Positions 1 to 9,167 of a stretch of DNA of 64,000 nt are shown piece by piece. Every line of letters starts with the position of its first letter. Within the stretch, counting starts at the first letter, position 1. The position numbers and the translations under genes were made by a program. Under the pieces are notes generated by a model, which made no database searches, had not been told where the DNA came from, and saw only the letters and a list, made by a program, of their open reading frames with translations. The DNA comes from Flavisericum labens. Lineage in GTDB: Bacteria > Bacteroidota > Bacteroidia > Flavobacteriales > Flavobacteriaceae. The stretch covers positions 62,001 to 126,000 of the forward strand of contig NZ_JBJJBQ010000004.1 of assembly GCF_045446075.1 (NCBI RefSeq), read 5' to 3'.

Positions 1-311
1 AAAGCACCGTACAAAGCTCCAGTAGCATCACTTCCTCCAATAGAAATAATATTTCCTGAAGTACTTATTTGGAAACCCTCTTTGTTATTTTCGTCTTTTT
101 TTTCTGAAAGAATGATGACGTATCCTTTGGAACTTTCAGGTTTCATTGAATCTAAAACCACTTCAAAATTTAGTTCCAAAAGTGTTTCTGAAAGCTTCTG
201 TTTGGCAAAGGCTATTCTTGAAACACTATCATCACCAACAATAACGGCGGATTTCTTTTCTGTGCAAGAAAACAGCAAAACCGTCGCTAAAAAGAAAACC
301 AAATACCTCAT
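1..311 (-). CDS. Lipoprotein, N-terminus of an alpha-glucuronidase-like/DUF4838-type glycosidase (cut by window edge)
   Basis: The first 103 codons of a minus-strand gene that runs out of the window at base 1. The ATG (309-311) directly abuts the TAA stop (312-314) of the upstream gene, so translation is probably coupled. The product begins MRYLVFFLATVLLFSC, a lipoprotein signal with the lipidated Cys at residue 16, followed by TEKK. The mature part alternates beta strands and helices and contains a motif like GGSDATGALYGA near the cut. That motif is typical of the N-terminal domain shared by GH67/GH115 alpha-glucuronidases, GH20 and DUF4838 proteins, which precedes a TIM barrel. The catalytic part is not visible, so the activity cannot be named. 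Its place at the end of a pectin-type cluster suggests another exo-acting enzyme. An opposite-strand reading frame (82-360) overlaps it and was rejected. Confidence 0.7.
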   Translation of the reverse strand, partial: MRYLVFFLATVLLFSCTEKKSAVIVGDDSVSRIAFAKQKLSETLLELNFEVVLDSMKPESSKGYVIILSEKKDENNKEGFQISTSGNIISIGGSDATGALYGA

Positions 312-2246
312 TTACTCGCCCTTAAAAACCTCTTTTAAATATTTTACATTGGCACCGTAATTTTTAACCACATTGTGTACATTGGTAGTATCACGGGAAC
401 GCTCCACAATTAACCAACCTTTCCAATGCATTTTATCAAGCGTTTCTTTAATTTTCGGTAAATCGATAGCCGGGTCGTTTTCAATCCATTCACCGTCGGT
501 GTTCGAAGCATGAATTTCACCAATATTATCACGCCCCAAGGTTTTTAATTCTTTAGAAATATCTCTGCCATTTTTAATGGCATTGGCAAAATTGAAAGCG
601 ATTTTAATATTTCTATTGCCAATTTCTTTTAATAATTCTTTTTCTTCGGCTGCAGATAAAGAAGTCTCCACAGCAATAACCCCGTTAATCTTATCCACCT
701 GCTCACCTGCCCAACGTAAACGCTCTACAATAGCAGGACGCAGCTCTGGATTTTTGACCAAGTCACCCTGAGTTCCTAAGGGTAAATAGGCAACTTCAAC
801 ATTAAATGTTTTCATGACTTCGATGCAATCTGAAACCATTTGTTTTACAGTTGGACGTTTAGCAAAAGACTGCGCGTAAAACCCCGACATAGCTACAGAA
901 CTGATTCCAACTCCTGTTTCTTCTGATTTTTGTTTAAATACTCTAACACTTGCGGTATCACCGTTTACAAATTTACTATCGAATGTTTTGCGGTCCCCTA
1001 AACCACCCATGTCCATTTCAATACCATCGGCACCAATTTCCTTCGCACGTTCAAAAGACCCTAATTTTTGGCGTTTTAAAATCATCCAATCGCAAACCGC
1101 TATTTTGTAGCGCTCTTTTTGTGGTCCTGGCCAAACCCCATCTTTAATTGGAAAAGTCACCAATTTTGAAGGGTCTATTTCTACATATTTAATTTTTTGG
1201 CGTCTCCACGTGTAAACACAATGCAACATACCATCGGAACCCTGAATGATTGATGGGTACGAATACTGACTGATTCGAGAATCTTCGAGTACCAAAGCAG
1301 CATTCCAATTGAAACCATCTTCTGAAACAGCAATATTTAACGGACTGCGGTAACTTTTGTTCATATCTTCATTTGGCCAGACGTGATTATAAATTAGTAC
1401 GTGTTTGCCATTTTTCATGGTTACAGCATCAGTACCTGAACTGTTGTTGGGCATATTCAGTAATTCCAATGGCGACCAAGTTTTTCCGTTATCTTCAGAC
1501 CAAGTGGTAAATAGTTGACGATTTCTGGTTCTTCCAATTTGTTGCAATTTTCCATTGCCATGGAATAGAATACTCGGTTGAATAGCATTGATATCCTGCG
1601 GCCCTTTTGGTAAGGTATCTTGCATATTGTGGGTTTTCCCAAAATCTGGCGTTGATTCCATGCGTAAATTCCAACCGTTTCCTTCCACACTAGACGGCAA
1701 CAATAACGTACCGTCATCCAATAACTCTGGTTTATTTTTGATGGGACCTAAAAATCCATCTGGTAACTTTTCAGCATCCGACCATGTTTCACCACCATCA
1801 GACGAACGTTTTAACATACCCCACCAAGTTGAAGGATGCGGTCCTATTTTATAATACAATAGTAAATCGCCATCAGGAACTTGATACAAAACAGGGTTCC
1901 ATGTTGGATATCTTAATGTATCATTTTGAACGCCATTGGCCACCTCAACAGGATTGGTCCATATTCCGTTTTTACGTTTACTCACATAAATACATACATC
2001 CGGATTACGCTCATGGGTGCCACCAAACCATGATGCTATCAAATCACCACCGGTAGTTTCAGCAATGGTTGCCGCGTGGCATGAAGGATAAGGTGCTTTA
2101 TCATAAATAAATTCATCTACAACAATGCCCTCTCGCCACGTCTTGTCGGCCAAAGCGATTTCTTGTTCCTCCTGTTTTGGTTGCTGTTTGCAACTTCCTA
2201 AAACGACAACGCTTAAGAGTATTATAGTGGTTTGGATTAGTTTCAT
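312..2246 (-). CDS. Lipoprotein fusion: sialidase-like BNR propeller plus xylose-isomerase-like TIM barrel
   Basis: A 644-residue lipoprotein (signal ending VVVLGSC, Cys at about residue 19). Residues about 40-370 form a sialidase-like beta-propeller with Asp-box motifs (SSDGGETW, SEDNGKTW, SEDGFNW) and an early FGGTHERNPD segment, as in the BNR_2 neuraminidase-like family. Residues about 378-644 form a separate domain resembling the AP-endonuclease-2/xylose-isomerase-like TIM barrel, with segments IGADGIEMDMGG, IAVETS, IHASNTDGEW and GWLIVER. The two parts usually occur as separate proteins. One domain could cleave or bind a glycan while the other isomerises or epimerises the product, but this is inference. 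I cannot assign true sialidase activity: the context is pectin-like and the propeller family includes non-sialidases. It lies 34 bp after a GH78 gene and abuts the next gene. Confidence 0.8.
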   Translation of the reverse strand: MKLIQTTIILLSVVVLGSCKQQPKQEEQEIALADKTWREGIVVDEFIYDKAPYPSCHAATIAETTGGDLIASWFGGTHERNPDVCIYVSKRKNGIWTNPVEVANGVQNDTLRYPTWNPVLYQVPDGDLLLYYKIGPHPSTWWGMLKRSSDGGETWSDAEKLPDGFLGPIKNKPELLDDGTLLLPSSVEGNGWNLRMESTPDFGKTHNMQDTLPKGPQDINAIQPSILFHGNGKLQQIGRTRNRQLFTTWSEDNGKTWSPLELLNMPNNSSGTDAVTMKNGKHVLIYNHVWPNEDMNKSYRSPLNIAVSEDGFNWNAALVLEDSRISQYSYPSIIQGSDGMLHCVYTWRRQKIKYVEIDPSKLVTFPIKDGVWPGPQKERYKIAVCDWMILKRQKLGSFERAKEIGADGIEMDMGGLGDRKTFDSKFVNGDTASVRVFKQKSEETGVGISSVAMSGFYAQSFAKRPTVKQMVSDCIEVMKTFNVEVAYLPLGTQGDLVKNPELRPAIVERLRWAGEQVDKINGVIAVETSLSAAEEKELLKEIGNRNIKIAFNFANAIKNGRDISKELKTLGRDNIGEIHASNTDGEWIENDPAIDLPKIKETLDKMHWKGWLIVERSRDTTNVHNVVKNYGANVKYLKEVFKGE

Positions 2247-2280
2247 TTCTTTATGATTTGTTAGTTTGATTCTTTAATTT

Positions 2281-5028
2281 TCAATTGACTTGTATAGCGT
2301 ATGTTCCAGATTTTAATTCTAAAACAACTTTTCCATCTATTGTTTCGAATTTTGAACGTATGGTTTCCAATTTGTCTTTATTCACTTTTACTTTTGAAGC
2401 CTCACTTGTTGGTAAATAGACCTTAGCGCTTGTATTGGGTGGAATAATGATATTCCAATCCAATTTATTTTTCTTCTTTATCCAGTGACTTTTTATATTG
2501 CCATAGCTTGATTCGTATAACGCCTTCACATAGCTTAATCCCGCCTCAAAATCGGGTTTCATGATAATCTCCTTAAATCCGGGATGCTCAGAACTGCTTT
2601 TAATTCCGGCCATATTTTCATAATACCAAATCATTAAATCGCCCAAAAGCATCACGTGGTTTTGTGAATTCATTTCGGGGTCTGCCGTATTTCCATTCCA
2701 CAACTCCCAAATGGTTGTAGCACCATTTTCAACCATATAGCCCCAACTTGGGTAGGTTTTATTTGATGCTAATTTAAAAGCCAAATCACCTCTTCCAAAA
2801 TCGGTTAAAGTGCGCATTAAAAATTGAATACCCACAACCCCTGTACTTACATGGCCATTTTTAACTACTTCCACTTGGTGTGCCATATTTTGAAACACCT
2901 TTTCTTCCAATTCCTTTGGAACCATCCCAAAAGCTAATGGTAGCAGGTTCGCTGTTACGGTATTATTGGCATAGCTAAATGATTCTCGGTTTAAATATTT
3001 GGAATTGAATGCCGTTTTAACACGTTCGGCCAATTCGTCGTAATAAGTGATATCGGTGGGATTGGCATCGGCTATTTTTGCGAACTTTTTCATTAATTGA
3101 AGCAAATGGTAATAGAATGCGCTCGATAGTACCTCACCATCCGTTAAACGAGTTGGGTCTTTTGAACGGATAATTTCCAAGGATTCCGGAGGAACGCACC
3201 AATCGCCATACTTATCCTTAGTCATTAAATCATTTTTCATGTATTGTTGTTCCATATACAACAACCATTTTCTCATAAACGGATAATGATTGACAATACC
3301 TTGTTTATCACCAAATTGCTCATAAAGCATATCGGCCACTTTTATATACGCACCTTGCCAAGTTACGCCATCGCCATAATAACGCCAAAATGCAGGTGCT
3401 ACATCGGGAATACCACCATCTAGAGTTTGTGAAAACTTAATGTCGTCCAGCCATTTAGCGTATAAGGTCTGGTTATCAAATAAGAAGCTTTCGCCGTAAG
3501 CACCCGTCGTTCGGTCACCCAACCAAGGCTGACGCTCGTTGCGCTGCGGACAATCAATTGGCATGCCTTTGTAATTTCCACGAATTCCCCAAAAAGCATT
3601 TTTAAAAATTTGGTTCATTGTTTCATTAGAGCATTCAAAAGCACCTGTGGTTTTTAAATTGTCGTACACGACTTTTCCAACAAAATCGTTCAAACTGGGT
3701 TTGTATTTGTAGCCTTCAATTTCAACAAAACGAAATCCGTGATATACGAATTTAGGTTCCCAAACTTCTTCGCCTTTCCCTTTTAAAATATACTCGTCGG
3801 TTACTCGTGCGTCCCTTAAATTAGCGGTGTAGAGCGTTCCGTCATCTTTTAAAGATTCAGCAAATTTCATTTTTATAAGGTCACCCCGATTACCTTTCAC
3901 TTTAATTTGTAACCAGCCCACCATGTTTTGCCCCATGTCTAAAATGTAAGTGCCTTTATCTGTTTCAGTAATTGAAATAGGCATTACCGAATCCATTACC
4001 TTCATATTAGGTGTCATCTGTGCTTCTTGAAATCCACCAGGTTCTTGAACCCACATCATATTTATCCAATCGTCATCGTCAAAACCTACTTTATTCCAGT
4101 TGGGCATTTCCATTGTAGCATTATAAACTTCACCATCGTATTCGTTATTGGCACGAATTGGTCCATGTGGCGTAAACTTCCAGCTTTCGTCAGTTTTTAT
4201 GCGCTCTTTTGTACCATCTTCATATTCAACAAAAAGTTGTAATGCCATTTTTGGAAGGCCAAAACTTTTTATTTTATAAGGTTTGTATTCCTGTCGCATA
4301 GCGAAAAAACGACCATTTCCTAGAATGGTGCCAATCACATTTTCGCCTTTTTGAAGTTGTGAGGTCACATCAAAAACATTGTACTTAACGTTTTTGGTAT
4401 AATCGGTAGGTACGGGAGCCAATACTTGTTCTCCTATTTTTTCGCCGTTAATGTAAAGTTCATAAAGCCCCATGCCCATCAAATAGACTTTGGCTTCCTT
4501 TACCTTTTTTTCTAAACTGATTTGCTTGCGAACGTAGCGCGCCGAAAGTCGTGAAAACTGCCCAATACTATCGCCTTCAAATAATTGGTTATAGCCAATC
4601 CATCGCGTAGATTTCCATTCGGCATAACTTAAAATACCCATGCTCCAATATGCGGTTTCGCTCCACTCGGTTTCGCCTTTGTTGGTCCATACTTTTACTT
4701 TCCAATGGGCTTCATTGCGGCTATCCAATTCATCACCTTTATAAACTACATTGATGGATGCGTTGCTTTCCACTTTACCCGAATCCCATAAATCGGCTTT
4801 GTTATTTTTTAATTTTTCTGCGGAAGACGCCACTAAAATATGGTAAGCGGTTTGTTTCACTTCAGATTGATTGGTATCAAACTGCCAACTTAATCGAGGT
4901 TGTAATACATCAATGCCCAAAGGGTTTGTTAACATTTCACATTGCAGATTCTTAAGCGCTATTTCATTTTGGGCTATCCCTGAAAATGAAATTAATAAAG
5001 TAAATGCTATTGATATTATCTTATTCAT
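2281..5028 (-). CDS. Secreted GH78 alpha-L-rhamnosidase
   Basis: A 915-residue protein with a cleavable signal peptide (about residues 1-19, ending SFSGIAQ) and no lipobox. The order of domains is that of GH78: an N-terminal Ig-like domain with NPLGIDVLQPRLSW, beta-sandwich domains (about 140-460), an (alpha/alpha)6 catalytic barrel from about 465, and a C-terminal beta domain. The catalytic-site signature DCPQRNERQPWLGD lies at about 492-505, with Glu498 the likely general acid. A later GATTIWELWNG motif carries the second catalytic Glu. The family hydrolyses terminal alpha-L-rhamnose; here probably in the periplasm on oligosaccharides brought in by SusCD. It shares about the same architecture as the GH78 at 10587-13370 but has a different active-site version (NERQPW instead of REKLGW), which suggests a different linkage. 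An 89 bp gap with a palindrome separates it from the upstream gene. Confidence 0.92.
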   Translation of the reverse strand: MNKIISIAFTLLISFSGIAQNEIALKNLQCEMLTNPLGIDVLQPRLSWQFDTNQSEVKQTAYHILVASSAEKLKNNKADLWDSGKVESNASINVVYKGDELDSRNEAHWKVKVWTNKGETEWSETAYWSMGILSYAEWKSTRWIGYNQLFEGDSIGQFSRLSARYVRKQISLEKKVKEAKVYLMGMGLYELYINGEKIGEQVLAPVPTDYTKNVKYNVFDVTSQLQKGENVIGTILGNGRFFAMRQEYKPYKIKSFGLPKMALQLFVEYEDGTKERIKTDESWKFTPHGPIRANNEYDGEVYNATMEMPNWNKVGFDDDDWINMMWVQEPGGFQEAQMTPNMKVMDSVMPISITETDKGTYILDMGQNMVGWLQIKVKGNRGDLIKMKFAESLKDDGTLYTANLRDARVTDEYILKGKGEEVWEPKFVYHGFRFVEIEGYKYKPSLNDFVGKVVYDNLKTTGAFECSNETMNQIFKNAFWGIRGNYKGMPIDCPQRNERQPWLGDRTTGAYGESFLFDNQTLYAKWLDDIKFSQTLDGGIPDVAPAFWRYYGDGVTWQGAYIKVADMLYEQFGDKQGIVNHYPFMRKWLLYMEQQYMKNDLMTKDKYGDWCVPPESLEIIRSKDPTRLTDGEVLSSAFYYHLLQLMKKFAKIADANPTDITYYDELAERVKTAFNSKYLNRESFSYANNTVTANLLPLAFGMVPKELEEKVFQNMAHQVEVVKNGHVSTGVVGIQFLMRTLTDFGRGDLAFKLASNKTYPSWGYMVENGATTIWELWNGNTADPEMNSQNHVMLLGDLMIWYYENMAGIKSSSEHPGFKEIIMKPDFEAGLSYVKALYESSYGNIKSHWIKKKNKLDWNIIIPPNTSAKVYLPTSEASKVKVNKDKLETIRSKFETIDGKVVLELKSGTYAIQVN

Positions 5029-5083
5029 TTGTTTAGTTTTTGCATTTCTTTAAAATAAAATGATTTTTTCATCTTTTAATGAG

Positions 5084-5104
5084 AACCTGAAACAAGTTCA
5101 GGTT
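5084..5104. repeat. Short perfect palindrome in the gap between two glycosidase genes
   Basis: Eight-base arms AACCTGAA and TTCAGGTT surround a five-base loop. It lies in the 89 bp gap between the MGH1-like gene and the downstream GH78 gene. No T-run follows it on the minus strand, so it is not a classical terminator. Its core (CCTGAAACAAGTTCAGG) looks like a dispersed Flavobacteriaceae repeat that I know from memory. It may stabilise the upstream transcript end or be a remnant of a repeat element. Confidence 0.55.
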
Positions 5105-5117
5105 GACAAATCTTAGG

Positions 5118-6680
5118 TTATTCTGTAATCACCTTTTCCAACGTTACTGATGAAGCAATTTCTTCACCATTTCTGAACACGCGTAAACCTTGTCCACGAT
5201 TGTATTTTTCTCCCGTTCTATCCCATAAAATGGTTAAAATATCACTGTGGTACAGCACGTTATCCAAACAGAACCAATCCCATTTGTCTTTAGGAACTAA
5301 AGGATTTACTTCTATTTTTTCATCGGTTCGCGGGCGTAACCCCACCAACCCGGTAATGATTAAATCGTTGAACGTAGAGTGGTTGTAGTAGCGGCTACGC
5401 TCTCTATCGCCCATAAGCCAATATCCTGTGGTTTCGTCCAAATACTCCCCAATATAGGGTCTGCCGCGGTAGTATTGCGACTCAACGTACAGATTCATTT
5501 GTTTGAAATAATCGTCTTTACCAACAACATTTTGGTCATAATTATTTAAAAGGTTGGCCAAGGCCGTAAGAGTTTGCGATGAGGCAAACGGCCAAACCGC
5601 GCCATCCCATTCGCAGGTTCCGGTACCGTGGCTTCTAAAACGCGGACTACGGCGCTCGGCCGTCGTTAATCCAAAAGGTGCCGCAAACCCTTCGTCGTCT
5701 TTGTATTGCTCCCAAGCTTTTTCAAAACCATTATTTTCTGATGGCAAATTAAAATACCAAGGAATAAACCCAATCGCTTCGCGTACATTTGCCGAGGTAT
5801 CTTTTTCTGTTAATGTTTCAAAAAATGCGTCACCATCATTCCATAATTTAGTTTCAACTAAGTCTTTAAGCGTATTGGCTTTTGCATCAAAATACGCTGA
5901 TTTTTCAGCATCACCTTTCATTTCTGCCATGGTCGACAAAGCTTCGGCGTTGGCATACATGTAACTGTTTATGGTTGGCCTTGCATTTTTCACATGGCGA
6001 CCCCCACTAAGCGATTCTTCCATACCGTCCTTTACATCGTGCTGCCAAAATAATCCGTCGGGGCGTTGGCGCTCTTCTTCCCATTTGGCATAATCTTCAA
6101 CCAAATCGGGGTACATATCCAATAAGTACGCTTCGTCTTTATTTACCAAATACCTATTGTAAAGGGCATCAGGCGTCCAACTACTAAATTTATGAAGTCT
6201 TCCCATGGGTTTTCCATCATTACCCCTATACCATAAATGTACATTTTGCTCTATATATTCCGGATTATGCACCCAACGGAATTCATAAATATGATGCCCC
6301 AAAGCACAGGCTATTAAATTGTATTTATCGGCATACGAACGTTCAACCAAAAATTCGGTAATACCATAACCCTGAGGCGTATCGGTAATATGCTTGCGTA
6401 AGCTCCACCAACGGTAATAGTACATTTCCTCAAAATTATCCTGCGGACATTCAAATAATGGAATGTTATTCTTCATCCAAGACCACGCACTATCATTCGG
6501 TACGGCTTTGGCAATATTTTCATCTTCCATTCGATTGAAATAATCTACATAATGCTTGTAGTCTTCAACGTTTAGAATTTGTGCGGAATGGTCATTTTTT
6601 GTTGAAGTTGAACCACAACCTACCAGAGCGATTGTAAAAATTATGAATAATAATTTGGTATAAATAGAATTAAACTTCAT
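5118..6680 (-). CDS. MGH1-like/trehalase-like (alpha/alpha)6 glycoside hydrolase, lipoprotein
   Basis: A 520-residue lipoprotein (signal ending FTIALVGC, Cys at about residue 22). The rest looks like one (alpha/alpha)6 barrel of the trehalase/GH63/mannosylglycerate-hydrolase-like superfamily, with aromatic-rich helical segments such as MYYYRWWSLRKH and WTPDALYNRYLV, and active-site-like motifs GTCEWDGAVWPF and YYNHSTFNDLI. In related families an Asp/Glu pair acts by inversion; the candidates here are the Glu and Asp of CEWDG plus an earlier acidic residue. I do not know a characterised close homologue, so the substrate is open. The genes on both sides are GH95 (15 bp upstream) and GH78 (89 bp downstream), so a side-chain sugar is plausible. 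The chain is of normal length for a single barrel and shows no truncation. Confidence 0.78.
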   Translation of the reverse strand: MKFNSIYTKLLFIIFTIALVGCGSTSTKNDHSAQILNVEDYKHYVDYFNRMEDENIAKAVPNDSAWSWMKNNIPLFECPQDNFEEMYYYRWWSLRKHITDTPQGYGITEFLVERSYADKYNLIACALGHHIYEFRWVHNPEYIEQNVHLWYRGNDGKPMGRLHKFSSWTPDALYNRYLVNKDEAYLLDMYPDLVEDYAKWEEERQRPDGLFWQHDVKDGMEESLSGGRHVKNARPTINSYMYANAEALSTMAEMKGDAEKSAYFDAKANTLKDLVETKLWNDGDAFFETLTEKDTSANVREAIGFIPWYFNLPSENNGFEKAWEQYKDDEGFAAPFGLTTAERRSPRFRSHGTGTCEWDGAVWPFASSQTLTALANLLNNYDQNVVGKDDYFKQMNLYVESQYYRGRPYIGEYLDETTGYWLMGDRERSRYYNHSTFNDLIITGLVGLRPRTDEKIEVNPLVPKDKWDWFCLDNVLYHSDILTILWDRTGEKYNRGQGLRVFRNGEEIASSVTLEKVITE

Positions 6681-6695
6681 GGCTTTTTTTAAAAT

Positions 6696-9167
6696 TTATT
6701 TTCCGTAAAATGTATAAGTTTCTCCAGCTTTCATTTGTACGTCGTACTCGTAATATTTTGGCAACTTTAGTTTTTCAATATCAATTTTATCTGAAATAAT
6801 TGGCTGTTTAACTTCAACATTAAAAACCAAAGGATTTGAATTTTCTCCTTTGGCACGTTTTAACGATTTTCCGTTAGCACCTTTTAATTGGTTTTCTGAA
6901 CGTAATCGGCAATTGCTATCAAATTTAGACGTGATTTTCAATACCGAAACTTTATTATTTTCCCACGATAAATCGATTTCATAACCACCGCGCGATTTGA
7001 GTCCGTTAATTTGCCCTTTCTTCCAAACACTCGGTAATGCAGGTAGCAAATGAATGGCATCTTCATGACTTTGCATCATCATTTCTGCTATACCTGCCGT
7101 ACAACCAAAGTTTCCATCAATTTGAAATGGTTGGTGGGCATCGAGCATATTAGGATAGGTTCCACCTCCCTTTCGTTGGTCGGCAGTTACTAAATGCAAT
7201 TGATCTTGAAGCAGTTTATAAGCATGGTTACCATCTAATAATCGTGCCCATAAATTCACTTTCCAACCCATGGACCACCCTGTTGACTCATCACCTCTGA
7301 ACATTAAAGATGTTTTTGCAGCCTGAAACAATTCAGGTGTTCTAAACGGTGAAATTTGATTACTCGGAAATAGTCCATATAAATGCGATACGTGACGGTG
7401 ATGGTCTTCTGGGTCGTCCCAATCGATTAACCATTCTTGTAACTGACCGTGCCTCCCAACTTGCATAGGAGCCATTTTTGACAAGGTTTCTTCTAGTTTT
7501 TTAGTAAAACTTTTATCCTCTCCAAGAATTTCTGTAGCCTTCATAATATTGGTAAACAAATCGAAAACCAACTGATTGTCCATGGTTGTTCCAGCAGTAA
7601 TGGTTGATTTTCCATTTTCTCCCGCATGTGTGTTTTCTGGTGAATTTGAAGGCACAATGACCAAATATCCTGAATTCGGGTCTTTAATCATAAAGTCTAA
7701 AAAGAAAGTTGCTGCACCCTTCATAATTGGAAAAATGTCCTTCAGATAGTCTTTATTTCCAGTGTATAAATATCGTTCCCACAAATCTTGGCATAACCAT
7801 GCACCACCTGTAGGCCACATCCCTGAGGCTGCCATATCAATGGGTCCTGTAATGCGCCATATATCGGTGTTGTGATGCAGCACCCAACCATCTGCATCGT
7901 ACATGATTTTGGCCGTTTCCTTCCCTGTTTCGGCAACCTCTCTTGCCAACTGAATAAACGGCTCATGCATTTCGGTTAAATTGGTTAACTCCGCTGGCCA
8001 ATAATTCATTTCAGCATTAATATTCATGGTGTATTTGCTTTCCCATGGTGGAAAAAGCATATCGTTCCAAATACCTTGCAAATTGGCAGGCTGACCACCA
8101 GGTTGTGAACAAGAAATCAGTAAATAACGTCCGAACTGAAAATACATCGCTGCCAAATGCGGGTCGAATTGACTATCGAATTTTTTAATACGTTCATCGG
8201 TAGTTTCTTTTGAAGCCTCCGTAATTCCTAAATCTAAAGTGACGCGGTTGAAGAATTTTTGATAATACTCTACATGCGACTTTTTTATGGTTTCAAAATC
8301 ATTCTGAATTGCTCTATCTAAAATAGACTTGCTTTTTGATGCATAATCTTCAGATATGTCTTTATAATTTTTAAAATTGGTTGCAATGGAAATATATAAG
8401 ATAACTTCATCGGCATTTTTAACACTTAAAATACCGTTTCTCACAGCCATCTTTCCACCTTTGTTTTTGGCAGTCATGCAGCCTTGAAACTTAATACGTC
8501 CTTTTTGACCTTCAACCGTACTTGAGACCCCAGAAAGGCTGATTTGACCGTCTTCGGTGATGGTTTTGGTTTTATCGAATGGACTATTCATAAACGCATT
8601 AAAAGTAACATGTCCCGGTTTATCTGAACTCAATCTTACTACCACCACGTCATCTTTAAAGGACGTCAAAATTTCACGGGTATATGTTACGTCATCCACG
8701 GTATACTTTACTGTAGCGGTGGCGTTTTCAATATTTAAATCGCGGTAATAATCAGTGTAATCTTGATGTTCAGGAAACGATAAAAACACACTTCCAAAGG
8801 TTTGGTATGGCATACCATTGTTGGTTTGGGAACGAATATCTGAGGTCGCCAACGCCTGAGCTTCGGCATATTTTCCATCGAAAATAAGTTGTCGTACTTT
8901 GGGCAATGCTTTTAAGGCTTTGGGATGAGCTATGCTATTTGGTGAACCTGCCCAAATCGTTTCTTCGTTAAGCTGAAGTCGTTCTATAGCCGGGTCGCCA
9001 AAAACCATCGCGCCCAAACGTCCGTTTCCTAATGGTAAGGCTTCGTTCCAAATTTCGGCTGGCTCGTCGTACCAAAGTTTTAAATCTTTTGATAATTGTG
9101 CCGAAAGCATTTGGCTTCCAATTACTAAAATGATTAAATATAAAAATAGATTACTCTTTTTCGTCAT
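6696..9167 (-). CDS. Secreted GH95 glycosidase (alpha-L-fucosidase/alpha-L-galactosidase)
   Basis: An 823-residue protein with a signal peptide ending about QMLSAQ. The GH95 hallmark WNEALPLGNGRLGAMVFG (about 40-57) opens the N-terminal beta domain. The (alpha/alpha)6 barrel carries MNINAEMNYWPAE (381-393), with Asn382 and Asn384 the likely pair that activates water, HHNTDIW (431-437), and the general acid in PSNSPEN (Glu511). The residue two places before Asn382 is Thr380. From memory, fucosidases have His at that position and a GH95 alpha-L-galactosidase has Thr, so this enzyme may prefer L-galactose, a sugar found in rhamnogalacturonan II; that is an inference. The ATG overlaps the upstream esterase gene by 17 bp, which indicates translational coupling. 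The length is normal for the family. Confidence 0.92.
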   Translation of the reverse strand: MTKKSNLFLYLIILVIGSQMLSAQLSKDLKLWYDEPAEIWNEALPLGNGRLGAMVFGDPAIERLQLNEETIWAGSPNSIAHPKALKALPKVRQLIFDGKYAEAQALATSDIRSQTNNGMPYQTFGSVFLSFPEHQDYTDYYRDLNIENATATVKYTVDDVTYTREILTSFKDDVVVVRLSSDKPGHVTFNAFMNSPFDKTKTITEDGQISLSGVSSTVEGQKGRIKFQGCMTAKNKGGKMAVRNGILSVKNADEVILYISIATNFKNYKDISEDYASKSKSILDRAIQNDFETIKKSHVEYYQKFFNRVTLDLGITEASKETTDERIKKFDSQFDPHLAAMYFQFGRYLLISCSQPGGQPANLQGIWNDMLFPPWESKYTMNINAEMNYWPAELTNLTEMHEPFIQLAREVAETGKETAKIMYDADGWVLHHNTDIWRITGPIDMAASGMWPTGGAWLCQDLWERYLYTGNKDYLKDIFPIMKGAATFFLDFMIKDPNSGYLVIVPSNSPENTHAGENGKSTITAGTTMDNQLVFDLFTNIMKATEILGEDKSFTKKLEETLSKMAPMQVGRHGQLQEWLIDWDDPEDHHRHVSHLYGLFPSNQISPFRTPELFQAAKTSLMFRGDESTGWSMGWKVNLWARLLDGNHAYKLLQDQLHLVTADQRKGGGTYPNMLDAHQPFQIDGNFGCTAGIAEMMMQSHEDAIHLLPALPSVWKKGQINGLKSRGGYEIDLSWENNKVSVLKITSKFDSNCRLRSENQLKGANGKSLKRAKGENSNPLVFNVEVKQPIISDKIDIEKLKLPKYYEYDVQMKAGETYTFYGK

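Noticed and set aside
5554..5964. 136-codon open frame on the plus strand
   Set aside because: It lies antisense to the MGH1-like gene, which is well supported by motifs.
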